The notes under the pieces: generated by a model
Told to the model about the DNA's origin: nothing
The model's database searches: none
The model's input: the letters and a program-made list of their open reading frames with translations, nothing else
Part shown: piece after piece, positions 17,086-26,232 of the stretch
Layout of the letters: each line of letters starts with the position of its first letter
How positions within the stretch are numbered: position 1 is the stretch's first letter
NCBI GenBank assembly: GCA_019359725.1
Contig: JAHHGR010000015.1
Coordinates: 1-64,000, forward strand
Length of the DNA: 64,000 bases
Direction: 5' to 3'
Origin: Aphanocapsa lilacina HA4352-LM1
GTDB lineage: Bacteria; Cyanobacteriota; Cyanobacteriia; Gloeobacterales; Gloeobacteraceae
Translations under genes and position numbers: made by a program

Positions 17086-18576
17086 GTGCCTGTGGAGAAA
17101 GATGCGGCGCAGGCGCAAGGTCTCAGTAGGCAGGCGGCCCGCGGTGGGGTGGCGCTGGTGGTTCGCCAGATTGTCACCCAGGCTCTGACGCTGGCAGGTG
17201 GTCTGGCGCTGTTGCGCTTTTTGCAGCCGGAGGATCTGGCGCTCTATGCGGTCATCGCGATCCTGCGCGATTGGTACGCGCTGGTGGCGGACTTGGGGCT
17301 GGGGGCAACGCTCATTCGCCAGTCCGAGCCGCTCACGCGCGCTCAACAGCGGGGGCTGTGGTCGCTGCAGTGTCTGGTGAGTCTGGCGGTGGCCCTCGCT
17401 CTGACGGTGGCCGATCCGTGGGCGGTCACCAGTTTCGGCTGGCCCGCGCCCTACGCAGGGGTGCTCACCCTGGTGGGCTGGGGACTGCTGCTGGTCCCGT
17501 TTCGTGCCGTTCCGGCGGTGCTGCTGCTGCAGCGGCTCGCCCTCGACCGCTTTGCCCTCATTGAAGTGAGCGAATCGGCGGCGTTCGTGGCGGTGGCCCT
17601 GGGGGGAGCGATCGCCGGGTGGGGCAGTTGGGCCGTCGCCTGGGGTGTGGTGGCCCGCTTCGTAACCGGCGCGCTGGTGGCAAACGCCCTGTGCCGCTGG
17701 CCGATCGGCTGGTACTGGCCGTGGCAGGTGCCCTTCAGCTGGCGACTGGGGCTGGGCTACCAGGCGGGCAATCTGCTCACGCTGCTCAAAGAATCGACGC
17801 TGCCGCTGCTGTTGGCGCTGGTCTTCGCTCCCCGGACCGTCGGCTATCTCAAATGGGCTCTGACCGTGGCGCTGCTGCCGCTGGTATTGCCCCTCAGCCT
17901 GGATCGGTTGTTTTTTCCACTCCTCAGCCGCGTGCGCGACGAGCCTGAGCAGTTGCGCCGCTGGGTGGTGCGCTCGGTGCAGGCCAATTGCCTGGTGGTC
18001 GTCTGGCTGTGTGCGCTGCTCGCCGTGCTGGCCGAACCGCTGGTGTGCTCGGTGCTGGGCAGCCAGTGGCTACCGGCCCTGCCTTACTTCTACGGATTGT
18101 TGCCCACCCCCCTCGCCTTCGCGCCGGTCTTTGCGCTGATTCAGGCGTATCAGGCCCAGGGCCGCCCCCAGGTCAACTTCGCGCTCAACTGCGGCTGGCT
18201 GGGGCTTCTGTGGCTGGGTACCTGGTTTGCCGTACCGGCGATGGGTCCGATGGGCTTCGTGGCGGCAAGCCTCGCCGTGCACATCGCCAGTCTGGCTTTG
18301 ATGGCGATGGCCGCCCGCGATTTTCGCATCGACTTTGTCAGGGAACTCTGGCCGCTTGTGGTGGCCGGGACGCTGGCCACGCTGACCGGTTTCGGCCTCG
18401 CACGGCTGCTGCCGATGCCGGATCTGCCCCGCATCGCCCTGGTCGGGGTGGTGGTAAGCGCTGTCTACGCCGCCGGATTGTGGGCTTTGTGGCGCGATGT
18501 ATTGGAGCAGGGATTCGAAGCTCTGCGCGCCGGGTTCAGTACCGAAGCGCCTCGGGCCGGCTCATCGGTGGGCTAA
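17086..18576 (+). CDS. Oligosaccharide flippase (MOP/Wzx superfamily)
   Basis: This 496-residue multi-pass membrane protein begins with GGVALVVRQIVTQALTLAGG, then FLQPEDLALYAVIAILRDWY and ADLGLGATLIRQSEPLTRAQ, a pattern close to Polysacc_synt_3/Wzx proteins. It differs from its divergent neighbour in the loops, so the two are not a simple recent duplication. The GTG at 17086 is the best available start but has no clear ribosome-binding site. Role: export of a lipid-linked glycan, substrate unknown. Confidence 0.82.
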   Translation: MPVEKDAAQAQGLSRQAARGGVALVVRQIVTQALTLAGGLALLRFLQPEDLALYAVIAILRDWYALVADLGLGATLIRQSEPLTRAQQRGLWSLQCLVSLAVALALTVADPWAVTSFGWPAPYAGVLTLVGWGLLLVPFRAVPAVLLLQRLALDRFALIEVSESAAFVAVALGGAIAGWGSWAVAWGVVARFVTGALVANALCRWPIGWYWPWQVPFSWRLGLGYQAGNLLTLLKESTLPLLLALVFAPRTVGYLKWALTVALLPLVLPLSLDRLFFPLLSRVRDEPEQLRRWVVRSVQANCLVVVWLCALLAVLAEPLVCSVLGSQWLPALPYFYGLLPTPLAFAPVFALIQAYQAQGRPQVNFALNCGWLGLLWLGTWFAVPAMGPMGFVAASLAVHIASLALMAMAARDFRIDFVRELWPLVVAGTLATLTGFGLARLLPMPDLPRIALVGVVVSAVYAAGLWALWRDVLEQGFEALRAGFSTEAPRAGSSVG

Positions 18577-18719
18577 TTGCAGAACAGCATGTCTTTCTTT
18601 TCGCACGTTATTTTTTCCATTGGGTAATGCTGAGTGATTTACTGCCCACTGAACACGTGTGCTGGTTCGACTGGTCTCACAAAGCGCTATGGTGGACTTG
18701 TTCAGGCTTTTGCGGCTGC

Positions 18720-19610
18720 ATGGAAAGCGAATACTCCAATCTCATCCAGTGGTACCCGGGCCATATCGCCAAGGCCCGCCGCCAGCTTGCCGAGCAGCTC
18801 AAGCAGGTGGACCTGGTGCTGGAGGTGCTCGATGCGCGCATCGCCCATTCCTCGCGCCACGACGAGATCCAGAAACTGGCCGGTGAGCGCCCGCGTCTGG
18901 TGGTACTCAACCGCGCCGATATGATCCCGCAGGGGATGCTTCGCAGCTGGCTGAAGTGGTTCGCCGCCCGGGGCGAAGCGGCCTACCCGACCAACGCCCA
19001 AAACGGCGACGGGGTGCGCGCCGTGCTCAAAGCCGCCCAGCAGGGGGCCGTGGCCGTCAACCAGCGCCGCGCCGGGCGGGGGATGCGACCCCGGGCGGTG
19101 CGCGCGGCGGTGATCGGTTTTCCGAATGTCGGCAAGTCGGCCTTGATCAACCGGCTGGTGGGCAAGCGGGCCGTCGAAAGTGCCGCCAAACCCGGGGTGA
19201 CCCGCGCCCTGCGCTGGGTACGCATTGCCGATGTCATCGATTTACTGGATAGCCCCGGCATTTTGCCCCCGCGCCTGAACGATCAGCGCGCGGCGGCCAA
19301 ACTCGCCATCTGCGACGACATCGGCCAGGCGGCCTACACCACTTCTTGGGTGGCGACCCTCGCGGCTGAGTTGCTCACCCCGCTGGTGCCGGGACGGCTT
19401 GCCGAGCGCTTCGGGGCCGACCCGCTCGCCGTCACCGCCGAGGAGTGGCTCGAACAGGTGGCCCGGCACAAATATCACGGCAATCTCGACCGTGCCGCCG
19501 AGGCGCTCTTGGGCGATTTTCGGCGCGGTCAGTTGGGGGCGATTGCCCTGGAGGCACCGCCGGAGGAGCCGCTGGTGCCGCAGGAAGAGGCCGGGAGCGA
19601 GGAGGGATAA
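18720..19610 (+). CDS. ylqF: Ribosome biogenesis GTPase YlqF (circularly permuted)
   Basis: YlqF/RbgA assists late 50S subunit assembly. The 296-residue protein has the permuted GTPase order: IQWYPGHIAKARRQLAEQL, then DLVLEVLDARIAHSSRH, G4 LNRADM, later G1 VIGFPNVGKSALINRL and G3 DSPGI. The ATG at 18720 gives the family's normal N terminus; the 540-aa track ORF extends through the flippase gene in another frame. The next gene starts directly after its stop. Confidence 0.93.
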   Translation: MESEYSNLIQWYPGHIAKARRQLAEQLKQVDLVLEVLDARIAHSSRHDEIQKLAGERPRLVVLNRADMIPQGMLRSWLKWFAARGEAAYPTNAQNGDGVRAVLKAAQQGAVAVNQRRAGRGMRPRAVRAAVIGFPNVGKSALINRLVGKRAVESAAKPGVTRALRWVRIADVIDLLDSPGILPPRLNDQRAAAKLAICDDIGQAAYTTSWVATLAAELLTPLVPGRLAERFGADPLAVTAEEWLEQVARHKYHGNLDRAAEALLGDFRRGQLGAIALEAPPEEPLVPQEEAGSEEG

Positions 19611-20195
19611 GTGCACCAAATCAACAAGGCGGTCGATATCGTCGACTTTTGGTTCTGTGAGCCGGAACACCCCGAGTACGGTCAGTTCCGCTGGATGTGG
19701 TTCACCCAGGATGAAAGTTTCGACGAGCAGATGCGTGGGCGCTTTGTGGAGGACTACGAGCAGGCGGCAGGGGGAGCTTACGACGAATGGCGGCAGATGC
19801 CCTACAGCGGCCTGGCACTGATTTTGCTGCTCGACCAGTTCCCGCGCAACCTCTTTCGCGGCACTCCAAAAAGCTTCGCCACCGCCCCCAAGGCCCTCGC
19901 CGTCGCCGAATCGCTGGTCGAGCGAGAACTGGATCAGGTATTGATCCCGGTGCAGCGGATGTTCGTCTATTTGCCCTTTGAGCACAGCGAAAATCTTGCC
20001 CATCAAGAGCGCTGCGTGGAGTTGTTCGAGCGTCTGGCGGCCGAACCCGGCATGGAAATTCCGATCGACTACGCCCGCAGGCACCGGGACGTGATTGTCC
20101 GCTTCGGCCGCTTCCCGCACCGCAATGCGATCCTCGGCCGCCCCTCGACGCCGGAGGAGATCGCTTTTCTCCAGCAGCCGGGTTCGTCGTTTTAG
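19611..20195 (+). CDS. DUF924 family protein
   Basis: This 194-residue helical protein matches DUF924: VDIVDFWFCEPEHPEYGQFR, LILLLDQFPRNLFRGTPKSF, ERELDQVLIPVQRMFVYLPF, EHSENLAHQERCVELF and DVIVRFGRFPHRNAILGRP. The family has a TPR-like fold and no proven function. It starts with GTG immediately after the ylqF TAA, so the two share a transcript. It converges with the dehydratase gene, and the stop codons overlap. Confidence 0.92.
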   Translation: MHQINKAVDIVDFWFCEPEHPEYGQFRWMWFTQDESFDEQMRGRFVEDYEQAAGGAYDEWRQMPYSGLALILLLDQFPRNLFRGTPKSFATAPKALAVAESLVERELDQVLIPVQRMFVYLPFEHSENLAHQERCVELFERLAAEPGMEIPIDYARRHRDVIVRFGRFPHRNAILGRPSTPEEIAFLQQPGSSF

Positions 20196-21163
20196 ATCAG
20201 CTGGCAGATGGCCTGCAAATCGACGTTCCCGCCGCTGACGATCACTCCAACCCGCTTGCCCGCCGCCTCCACCCGGCCCTCGAAAAGGGCTGCCGCCCCA
20301 AGGGCGCCGGTGGGCTCCACGACAATCTTGAGCCGCTCCCACAAAAACAGCATCGCCCGCCCAATCGCTTCCTCCTCCACGGTCACCATCTGATGAACGC
20401 AGTGGCGCACCAGCGGAAAGGTGACTGTTCCCAGCGACGGCGTGCGCGCCCCGTCGGCGATCGTGGCGGGATTGTGGACCGTGTGCAGGGCGCCCGAATA
20501 AAACGAGCGCGTCGCATCGTCCGCCTGCTCTGGTTCGACCCCGACCACCCGGCAACCGGGGCTCATGGCTGCCGCCGCGATGGCGCATCCCGAGAGCAAG
20601 CCTCCCCCACCACAGCAGACCAGGAGCATATCGAGAGGCCCCACCTGCTCAAACAGTTCTAATCCAGCGGTTCCCTGCCCTGCCACCACCTGGGGGTGAT
20701 CAAAAGGCGGGATCACCGCCAGTCCCCGTTCGTGCGCCAGTCTGGCAGCGAGTGCCTCGCGGGTGGTCTCGGCCCGCTCGTAAAGGATCACCTCGCCGCC
20801 GTAACCTTCGGTGGCGCGCCGCTTGACCGCCGGGGCGTCGCTGGGCATCACGATTGTCGTGGGGATATTCAAAATTCTTCCAGCCAGGGCAATCGCCTGG
20901 GCGTGGTTGCCGGAGGAGTAGGCGAGCACCCCGCGCCGCCTTTGCGCTGCGTCCAGTTGCGAGAGGGCATTGTAGGCTCCCCGAAACTTGAACGCCCCCA
21001 TGCGTTGGAAATTTTCGCACTTAAAGAACACCTCAGCCCCGGTCAGCCCGTTCACCGTGCGCGAAGTCAGAACCGGTGTGCGGTGAGCCACTCCCCTCAG
21101 ACGGTCGGCAGCCGCCTGGACATCGTCGAAATTGACCGATAAGGCAGGGACGAATGAGGACAT
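20192..21163 (-). CDS. PLP-dependent threonine/serine dehydratase-like enzyme
   Basis: This 323-residue fold-type II PLP enzyme has the lysine motif FKCENFQRMGAFKFRGAYNA, SSGNHAQAIALAGR, and the phosphate-binding glycine loop LLVCCGGGGLLSG. The C-terminal VIVSGGNVDL is typical of catabolic dehydratases, serine racemases and threo-3-hydroxyaspartate ammonia-lyases. These act on L-serine, L-threonine or hydroxyaspartate. There is no ACT regulatory domain, so this is not the biosynthetic IlvA. Start MSSFVPALS is chosen; a GTG 9 codons earlier is possible. Confidence 0.88.
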   Translation of the reverse strand: MSSFVPALSVNFDDVQAAADRLRGVAHRTPVLTSRTVNGLTGAEVFFKCENFQRMGAFKFRGAYNALSQLDAAQRRRGVLAYSSGNHAQAIALAGRILNIPTTIVMPSDAPAVKRRATEGYGGEVILYERAETTREALAARLAHERGLAVIPPFDHPQVVAGQGTAGLELFEQVGPLDMLLVCCGGGGLLSGCAIAAAAMSPGCRVVGVEPEQADDATRSFYSGALHTVHNPATIADGARTPSLGTVTFPLVRHCVHQMVTVEEEAIGRAMLFLWERLKIVVEPTGALGAAALFEGRVEAAGKRVGVIVSGGNVDLQAICQLI

Positions 21164-21372
21164 CGAAGCACTTTCTGGTAATGGGATCACCTTATTTTGA
21201 CGGATTTCCCCCGCAGGGCGGAGAGCGATGATGCGAAGTGCATTCTATGATTTTTGTGTTTTTGGCCTTCCGAACGGGGGGTGACGACGGGTCCGGGGGA
21301 TGTTGGAAGTCCGCCCCGGGCTGACCGGATTCATTGCGCAAGCAATCGGCCGACTTTTCAGGAGACCTCCGG

Positions 21373-22494
21373 ATGACATTGAACGAAATTTTCAATTTTT
21401 CAATTTTGGGTCAAACGCTGCTTGCCTGGCTGGTGGCGGTAGCGGTGGCGATTGGTGTCTATGGGCTGCTGCAGGCGGTGCGCTACTTGATCGGACGGCG
21501 CGTCGAAGCTTTGCCGGACGGGTGGGGAAAATTGACGGGCCAACTGCTCGAAGTGACCCAGCCGCTGTTTTTGGCCGCGGTGGCGCTGTATTTTGGGGCG
21601 CAGGTGCTGGAGTTGCCTGCAGGTCAGGTGCGGGTGCTCGATGGAGCCGTGACGATCGTGGCCCTGCTGCAGGTGGGGTTGTGGGGAAACGCCCTGTTTG
21701 GCCACTGGTTTAAAAATTACCGCCAGTCGCGCGGAGTCGGACAAGGTGCCGCCACCCTTGGGATTTTGAGCTTTCTGGCCCGGCTGTTGCTCTGGTCGGT
21801 GCTGATGCTGGTGGCTCTGGCCAACCTCGGTTTCGACATCACCGCTTTGGTGGCAAGCCTCGGCATCGGCGGCATCGCCGTCGGCCTTGCGGTCCAAAAC
21901 ATTTTGGGCGACCTGTTTGCTTCACTGTCGATCGTGCTTGACAAGCCCTTTGAAGTGGGTGATTTCATTATCGTGGGCGAGTTGATGGGCACCGTCGAAT
22001 ACATCGGTTTGAAGACCACCCGGGTGCGCAGTATCTCCGGGGAGCAGCTGATCTTTGCCAACGGCGATCTAGTCAAAAACCCGATTCGCAACTTCAAGAC
22101 CCTCAGCGAAAGGCGGGTCGCCTTCGAGATCGGTGTGACCTACCAGACCCCCGCCGCCAAGCTCGAACAGGTGCCGACCATCGTGCGCGAAATCATCGAA
22201 AGCCAGCCGGAGGTGCGCTTCGATCGCGTCCACTTCAAGGCGCTGGCCGATTCAGCACTCACTTTTGAGATTGTCTACTTTGTGCTGAGCGCCAATTACA
22301 CGCTGTTTATGGACATCCAGCAAGCCATCAACCTGGCCATCTTCAAACGCTTCGAGCGGGAAGCCATTGCTTTTGCCTATCCCACCCGGACTTTGTTCAT
22401 CGACCAGGCCGCCGCTAATGTAGCGGTGCGGATGCTGAACGCCAATGGCGTCCAGTCGGAGCGATCCCGTCAGCCTACTGCAGATGGCGGCTAA
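21373..22494 (+). CDS. MscS-family mechanosensitive channel
   Basis: This 373-residue protein has four or five N-terminal transmembrane segments. The pore-lining TM3-like helix is ALVASLGIGGIAVGLAVQNI followed by LGDLFASLSIVLDKPFEVGD, the MscS signature. The beta-domain stretch VEYIGLKTTRVRSISGEQL and the C-terminal alpha/beta domain are present. It would release osmolytes during hypo-osmotic shock. The ATG at 21373 follows AGGAGACCTCCGG. The gene converges with the S9 peptidase and overlaps its end by 20 bp. Confidence 0.92.
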   Translation: MTLNEIFNFSILGQTLLAWLVAVAVAIGVYGLLQAVRYLIGRRVEALPDGWGKLTGQLLEVTQPLFLAAVALYFGAQVLELPAGQVRVLDGAVTIVALLQVGLWGNALFGHWFKNYRQSRGVGQGAATLGILSFLARLLLWSVLMLVALANLGFDITALVASLGIGGIAVGLAVQNILGDLFASLSIVLDKPFEVGDFIIVGELMGTVEYIGLKTTRVRSISGEQLIFANGDLVKNPIRNFKTLSERRVAFEIGVTYQTPAAKLEQVPTIVREIIESQPEVRFDRVHFKALADSALTFEIVYFVLSANYTLFMDIQQAINLAIFKRFEREAIAFAYPTRTLFIDQAAANVAVRMLNANGVQSERSRQPTADGG

Positions 22495-24724
22495 AAAAGC
22501 GGGCGGTGCGCTCCTCCAGACGCACGCGCACGACCGGATCGGGCACCATGTGGGTCAAGCCGCTTAAGGGCAGTACCTCGTGTTCACGTCCGGCGCGAAA
22601 GAGGGCGTCGGAAAGTTTGAGCGTGTGCAGGAAAAAAACGTTGTCGTCGCTGGTGCCGTGCACCAGCAGCAGCGGTCGCTCCAGGTCGGCGGCGTGGGTG
22701 AGCAGTGAACTTGTGCGGTACCCCTCGGGGTTCTTTTGGGGCAGTCCCAGATAGCGTTCGGTGTAGTGGGTGTCGTAATCAAGCCAATCGACCACCGGGG
22801 CTCCCGCCACGGCCGCTTTAAAAACGTCCGGCCGCCGCAGCACCGCAAGAGCGGCCATGTAGCCGCCGAAGGACCAGCCGGTGATGCCGACGCGCTTGAC
22901 GTCCAGTTCGCTGTAGTGCTCACCCAGCAAGGTGAGGGCGTTCACCTGATCCTCCAGGGGAATGGTGGCGAAGCTGCCGTAGATGGCCCGCTCCCAGGCG
23001 CGGCCCCGGCGGGGAGTGCCGCGGCCGTCGATGGAGACGACCACAAAGCCCTGGTCGGCGAGCCACTGGGGGCGCAGGTAGCCCCCCATGGCGATGCTGA
23101 CTTTCTGAGTGCCGGGTCCGCCGTAGACATCGACAATGACCGGGTAGCGCTTCGCAGGATCAAAATTCCGGGGACGCACCAGGCTGCAGTAATATCCGGG
23201 GGTTTGTGGCCCCGTCCCGACTTTGACAAATTCGACTTTCGGAACAAACGGCGGCTCCAATGCAACCGAAGGTAGCGTTCCAAGACGTCGGCCCTCGCGG
23301 TCGACCACCTCCCAGGCGGGCATCGCCCGGGGATCTGTGAAACTGCGCGCAGCGAGCGAAAAATTGCGGGCGTAGACAGCTAGGTGCTGGCCTGGCCGAT
23401 CGGTGAGGGCCGCCGGCTCACCCCCATCGAGCGAAACGCGCCACAGCCCTACCGCCGTGGGTGTTGCTCCCGCCTGAAAATAAACCTCGCGGCGGGTTTC
23501 ATCGACGGCCAGGTCGCTTTTTTCAGGCACATAGCCGATGGTCGGCGGAATCAGCAGGCGCACGAACTGGCCCTGCCGGTCGCGCAACTCCAGTTGGGGT
23601 GCGCCCTGCCGCTCGCTTGTCCATAAAAAGCCCAACCCGTCCCCCAGCCAGCGGGGGGTCTGCTGATCGAGGTTCAGCCAGGCGGGATCGCTCTCGGTGA
23701 GCAATACCGCCGTTCTGCCGCTATCGGTGTCGGCGGCGAGCACTGCCTCCTGCTGCTGCAGACGGTCCTGCACCACCAGCGTCAGCGGTCCGCCCTTATC
23801 CCATTTGACAGTGGCCAGATACGGATAGCGCTTCCGGTCCCACCCCACCCAGGTGGTCTGGCCGCCATTGGCCCCGACGACGCCGAGGCGCACTTCGACA
23901 TTCGGCTTGCCTGGCCGGGGGTAGTGCTGGGCGTGAGGAGATACCTCCGGCTTGGCCGGATCCGCAGGCCGCCAGATCTCGACGGGGCGCGCATCGGCCT
24001 GTTCGTAAGCGATCCAGCGGCTGTCGGGAGACCACCAGTACCCCGAAAAGCGTCCCATCTCCTCCTGGGCGACAAATTCGGCGAGGCCGTTACTGACCTG
24101 CCCATTGCCCCCGCTGGTGATCTGCCGCTCCTTACCCGAGGCCAGGTCGATCGCGTAGATGTCAGCGTTCAACACATAAGAAACCTGGGTGCCGTCGGGG
24201 GAAAATTTCGGGTCCAGCAAAGTGCCGGGGCTGGTGGGCAACTCTTGCACGCGGCCGTCGAGTCGCGAATAGACGAACAACCGCCCGGACAGGCTCACCA
24301 GCACCCGCTTGCCATCCGACGCAAGCTCGAAGCTGGTGATGCCGGTGGCGCTCACGCGCTGGCGCTCGCGGCGGGCTTTTTCCTGCGCGCTCAATTGCTC
24401 CTGCCCGCCTCCCAGCAACTGGGTGGGGGTAAGCAGTTCGCGGGTCTTGCCGCTGGTGGTGTCCCATTCGTACAGTTTCAGTTGCGCCGAGCGGGCCTCC
24501 GAGCGCAAAAAAAGCACCGCATCGCCGCCGGGGGTCGGGCGCGGGCGAACCGGTCGTCCCAGGCTGAAGCCGCGGGTGACGGCATAATCGCTTAAAAACA
24601 CGTTGTCCACTTTCGAGGGAAGACTAGAGACGACTTTTGAGGCGGTGGGTTGGGGCAGACCGGGGGTCGCTGCGCCCAATTGCAGGCCTATACAGGCCAG
24701 CACAACGGACAGGGTTGTACGCAT
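22475..24724 (-). CDS. S9 family prolyl oligopeptidase / DPP-IV-like peptidase
   Basis: This 749-residue secreted peptidase has a signal peptide (TLSVVLACIGLQLGAATPG), an eight-bladed beta-propeller region (DPKFSPDGTQVSYVLNADIY; WWSPDSRWIAYEQAD) and an alpha/beta-hydrolase domain. Catalytic residues are visible: Ser in GITGWSFGGYMAAL, Asp in VHGTSDDNVFF, His in LSGLTHMVPDP. The propeller double-Glu region VAQEEMGRFSGYWW matches DPP-IV, which clips X-Pro dipeptides. The ORF track's 1051-aa version adds an upstream extension that belongs to other genes. Confidence 0.93.
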   Translation of the reverse strand: MRTTLSVVLACIGLQLGAATPGLPQPTASKVVSSLPSKVDNVFLSDYAVTRGFSLGRPVRPRPTPGGDAVLFLRSEARSAQLKLYEWDTTSGKTRELLTPTQLLGGGQEQLSAQEKARRERQRVSATGITSFELASDGKRVLVSLSGRLFVYSRLDGRVQELPTSPGTLLDPKFSPDGTQVSYVLNADIYAIDLASGKERQITSGGNGQVSNGLAEFVAQEEMGRFSGYWWSPDSRWIAYEQADARPVEIWRPADPAKPEVSPHAQHYPRPGKPNVEVRLGVVGANGGQTTWVGWDRKRYPYLATVKWDKGGPLTLVVQDRLQQQEAVLAADTDSGRTAVLLTESDPAWLNLDQQTPRWLGDGLGFLWTSERQGAPQLELRDRQGQFVRLLIPPTIGYVPEKSDLAVDETRREVYFQAGATPTAVGLWRVSLDGGEPAALTDRPGQHLAVYARNFSLAARSFTDPRAMPAWEVVDREGRRLGTLPSVALEPPFVPKVEFVKVGTGPQTPGYYCSLVRPRNFDPAKRYPVIVDVYGGPGTQKVSIAMGGYLRPQWLADQGFVVVSIDGRGTPRRGRAWERAIYGSFATIPLEDQVNALTLLGEHYSELDVKRVGITGWSFGGYMAALAVLRRPDVFKAAVAGAPVVDWLDYDTHYTERYLGLPQKNPEGYRTSSLLTHAADLERPLLLVHGTSDDNVFFLHTLKLSDALFRAGREHEVLPLSGLTHMVPDPVVRVRLEERTARFFSRHLQ

Positions 24725-24779
24725 GAAGTGAAGTGTAACCCGCCTGTGAAAGTAAAAAGAGAGCCGGATGAACGGACGT

Positions 24780-25178
24780 TCAAGGCGATTTTTTCCGCTC
24801 GAACACGTAAAATTCTTCGCCGCTCTCGTCGGTGGCGAAGCGCGCGTCGAGGACAAGAGCCTTTTCATCGAGGTAGCGCTTCGCCTCCGCCTCGGCGATC
24901 CCGGCTGCCTGGGCCAGGCGGCCGGCTGAAATTCGCCATTGGTTCTGCTTGAGCGTTGTGGCAAAGGCGATGTCGAGGTCGCTGTAGCGTCCTTGCGGCG
25001 CTTGCTGCGTGCGGCTGCTTCTAAGCAGATAAAAGCCGCCCACCGCGGCCGGAAAAGCAATGACCCAGGCGGTGAAAGCCGTCTGAAAATCGTTGTAGAC
25101 GACCGCATAGACGACAAAAGGCAGCAGCAACACCCCCAGCAACAACAGTGCCGCTCCTGCGATTCGTTTGGTGCCCAT
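24780..25178 (-). CDS. Small membrane protein with winged-helix-like tail
   Basis: This 132-residue protein has two hydrophobic segments (AGAALLLLGVLLLPFVVYAV and FTAWVIAFPAAVGGFYLL). A cytoplasmic domain of about 70 residues follows, with a helix-turn-helix-like order: LKQNQWRISAGRLAQAAGIA, AEAKRYLDEKALVLDA, FYVFERK. Its function is unknown. It lies just upstream of the S9 peptidase on the same strand. Confidence 0.7.
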   Translation of the reverse strand: MGTKRIAGAALLLLGVLLLPFVVYAVVYNDFQTAFTAWVIAFPAAVGGFYLLRSSRTQQAPQGRYSDLDIAFATTLKQNQWRISAGRLAQAAGIAEAEAKRYLDEKALVLDARFATDESGEEFYVFERKKSP

Positions 25179-25236
25179 TTAGAAGCCGGGTAGTGTTCTT
25201 GGTCCGTTGTAACGTACTTCTTGCGCGCGAACGGAT

Positions 25237-25848
25237 TCACCTGCTTTTGCGCAGGATCAATGAAAGGTTGTTGGCGGGCATGGGGAGCGCCTGTTCGAGG
25301 ACCAGTCCCTGTGCCCCCGCCGCCCGCTCTACCGCTTCGAGATCGCGCACACCCCAGGCCGGATCCTGGGCGCGCAGCGACTGGTCGAACGCTTCGTTGC
25401 TGGGGGAGGTGTGGCGGCCCGCTTGCTTGAAGGGTCCGTAGAGGACCAGGGGAGCACCCTCGGGCAACAGCCTTCCCGTCCCGGCCATCAACCCGAGACA
25501 GGCCCGCCAGGGAGCAATATGGATCAGGTTGATGCAGATGACCGCATCGGCCTGGGAAATCTGCCACTGTTCGGCTGCAGCGTCGAGGGCAATTGACGCG
25601 AGGACGTTGGCGACACCGGCCTCTGAGCACCAGGCCGCGATGCTCTCCAGATGCAACGGCTCGGGATCGCTGGGCTGCCAGACCAGCCTGGGGAAGTGGG
25701 CGGCAAAAAAGGCGACATGTTGACCGGTGCCGCTCGCCACCTCAAGCACCGTCCCCCGCTCCGGCAGGACCGCTTGCAGAACCGTGAGTATGGGTGCGCG
25801 GTTGCGCTCGGTGGCAGGGGCATACAAACGGTCTTGTGGGTTCGGCAT
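25237..25848 (-). CDS. DUF938 family SAM-dependent methyltransferase-like protein
   Basis: This 203-residue protein has the class I methyltransferase motif I GTVLEVASGTGQHVAFFAAH and motif II WQPSDPEPLHLESI. The DUF938-specific IQLNMIHIAPW-like stretch appears here as VICINLIHIAPWRACLGLMA. The start MPNPQDRLYAPATERNRAPI is typical. The substrate is unknown. The gene diverges from vapBC. Confidence 0.88.
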   Translation of the reverse strand: MPNPQDRLYAPATERNRAPILTVLQAVLPERGTVLEVASGTGQHVAFFAAHFPRLVWQPSDPEPLHLESIAAWCSEAGVANVLASIALDAAAEQWQISQADAVICINLIHIAPWRACLGLMAGTGRLLPEGAPLVLYGPFKQAGRHTSPSNEAFDQSLRAQDPAWGVRDLEAVERAAGAQGLVLEQALPMPANNLSLILRKSR

Positions 25849-25938
25849 GGTGCAACCTGTCGTCAACGCTGGGAAACGGCGACTCTCGATCGATCAATGT
25901 ACGCGGATTTGTCGGCACTGTCAGCGGGCCTGACGACT

Positions 25939-25967
25939 TGCAATGATGTACACTCAGAGTGTATATC
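25939..25967 (+). promoter_or_regulatory. vapBC promoter with palindromic operator
   Basis: TTGCAA (25939-25944) and TATATC (25962-25967) are 17 bp apart, an acceptable sigma-70 pair. TACACT-CAG-AGTGTA (25949-25963) is a perfect 6-bp inverted repeat between and touching these boxes, extendable to 8 bp with one mismatch. Its location 20 bp before vapB fits autoregulation by the VapB-VapC complex. Confidence 0.6.
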
Positions 25968-25983
25968 AATACATAGGTAAACG

Positions 25984-26232
25984 ATGTCCGACTCTGGTGT
26001 TGCCAAAATTTTCTGGCATGGGCGCAGCCAGGCTGTGCGTCTGCCCATGGCTTTTCGCCTGCCTGGAGACCGGGTGCGGGTGCGTAGAGTCGGAGATGGC
26101 ATCTTGCTGGAGCCTATCGTTACCGACATCGATGCGTGGTTTGGTGAAATGGATCGTTTTGCCGATGTCCCTTTTATGGAAGAGGGTCGTCAGCAGCCGC
26201 CTATGCCCGAGGCAAAGACTTTATTCGAGTGA
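25984..26232 (+). CDS. vapB: VapB-type antitoxin (AbrB fold)
   Basis: This 82-residue protein begins with an AbrB/MazE-type swapped-hairpin domain: AKIFWHGRSQAVRLPMAFRL and VRVRRVGDGILLEPI. A flexible C terminus containing the toxin-binding segment IDAWFGEMDRFADVPFMEEG follows. It binds and neutralises VapC and represses the operon. The stop overlaps the vapC GTG by 4 nt. Confidence 0.92.
   Translation: MSDSGVAKIFWHGRSQAVRLPMAFRLPGDRVRVRRVGDGILLEPIVTDIDAWFGEMDRFADVPFMEEGRQQPPMPEAKTLFE

Noticed and set aside
22475-25630. 1051-aa version of the S9 peptidase
   Set aside because: The extra N-terminal 300 residues read through two other minus-strand genes in a different frame. The signal peptide at 24724 marks the real start.
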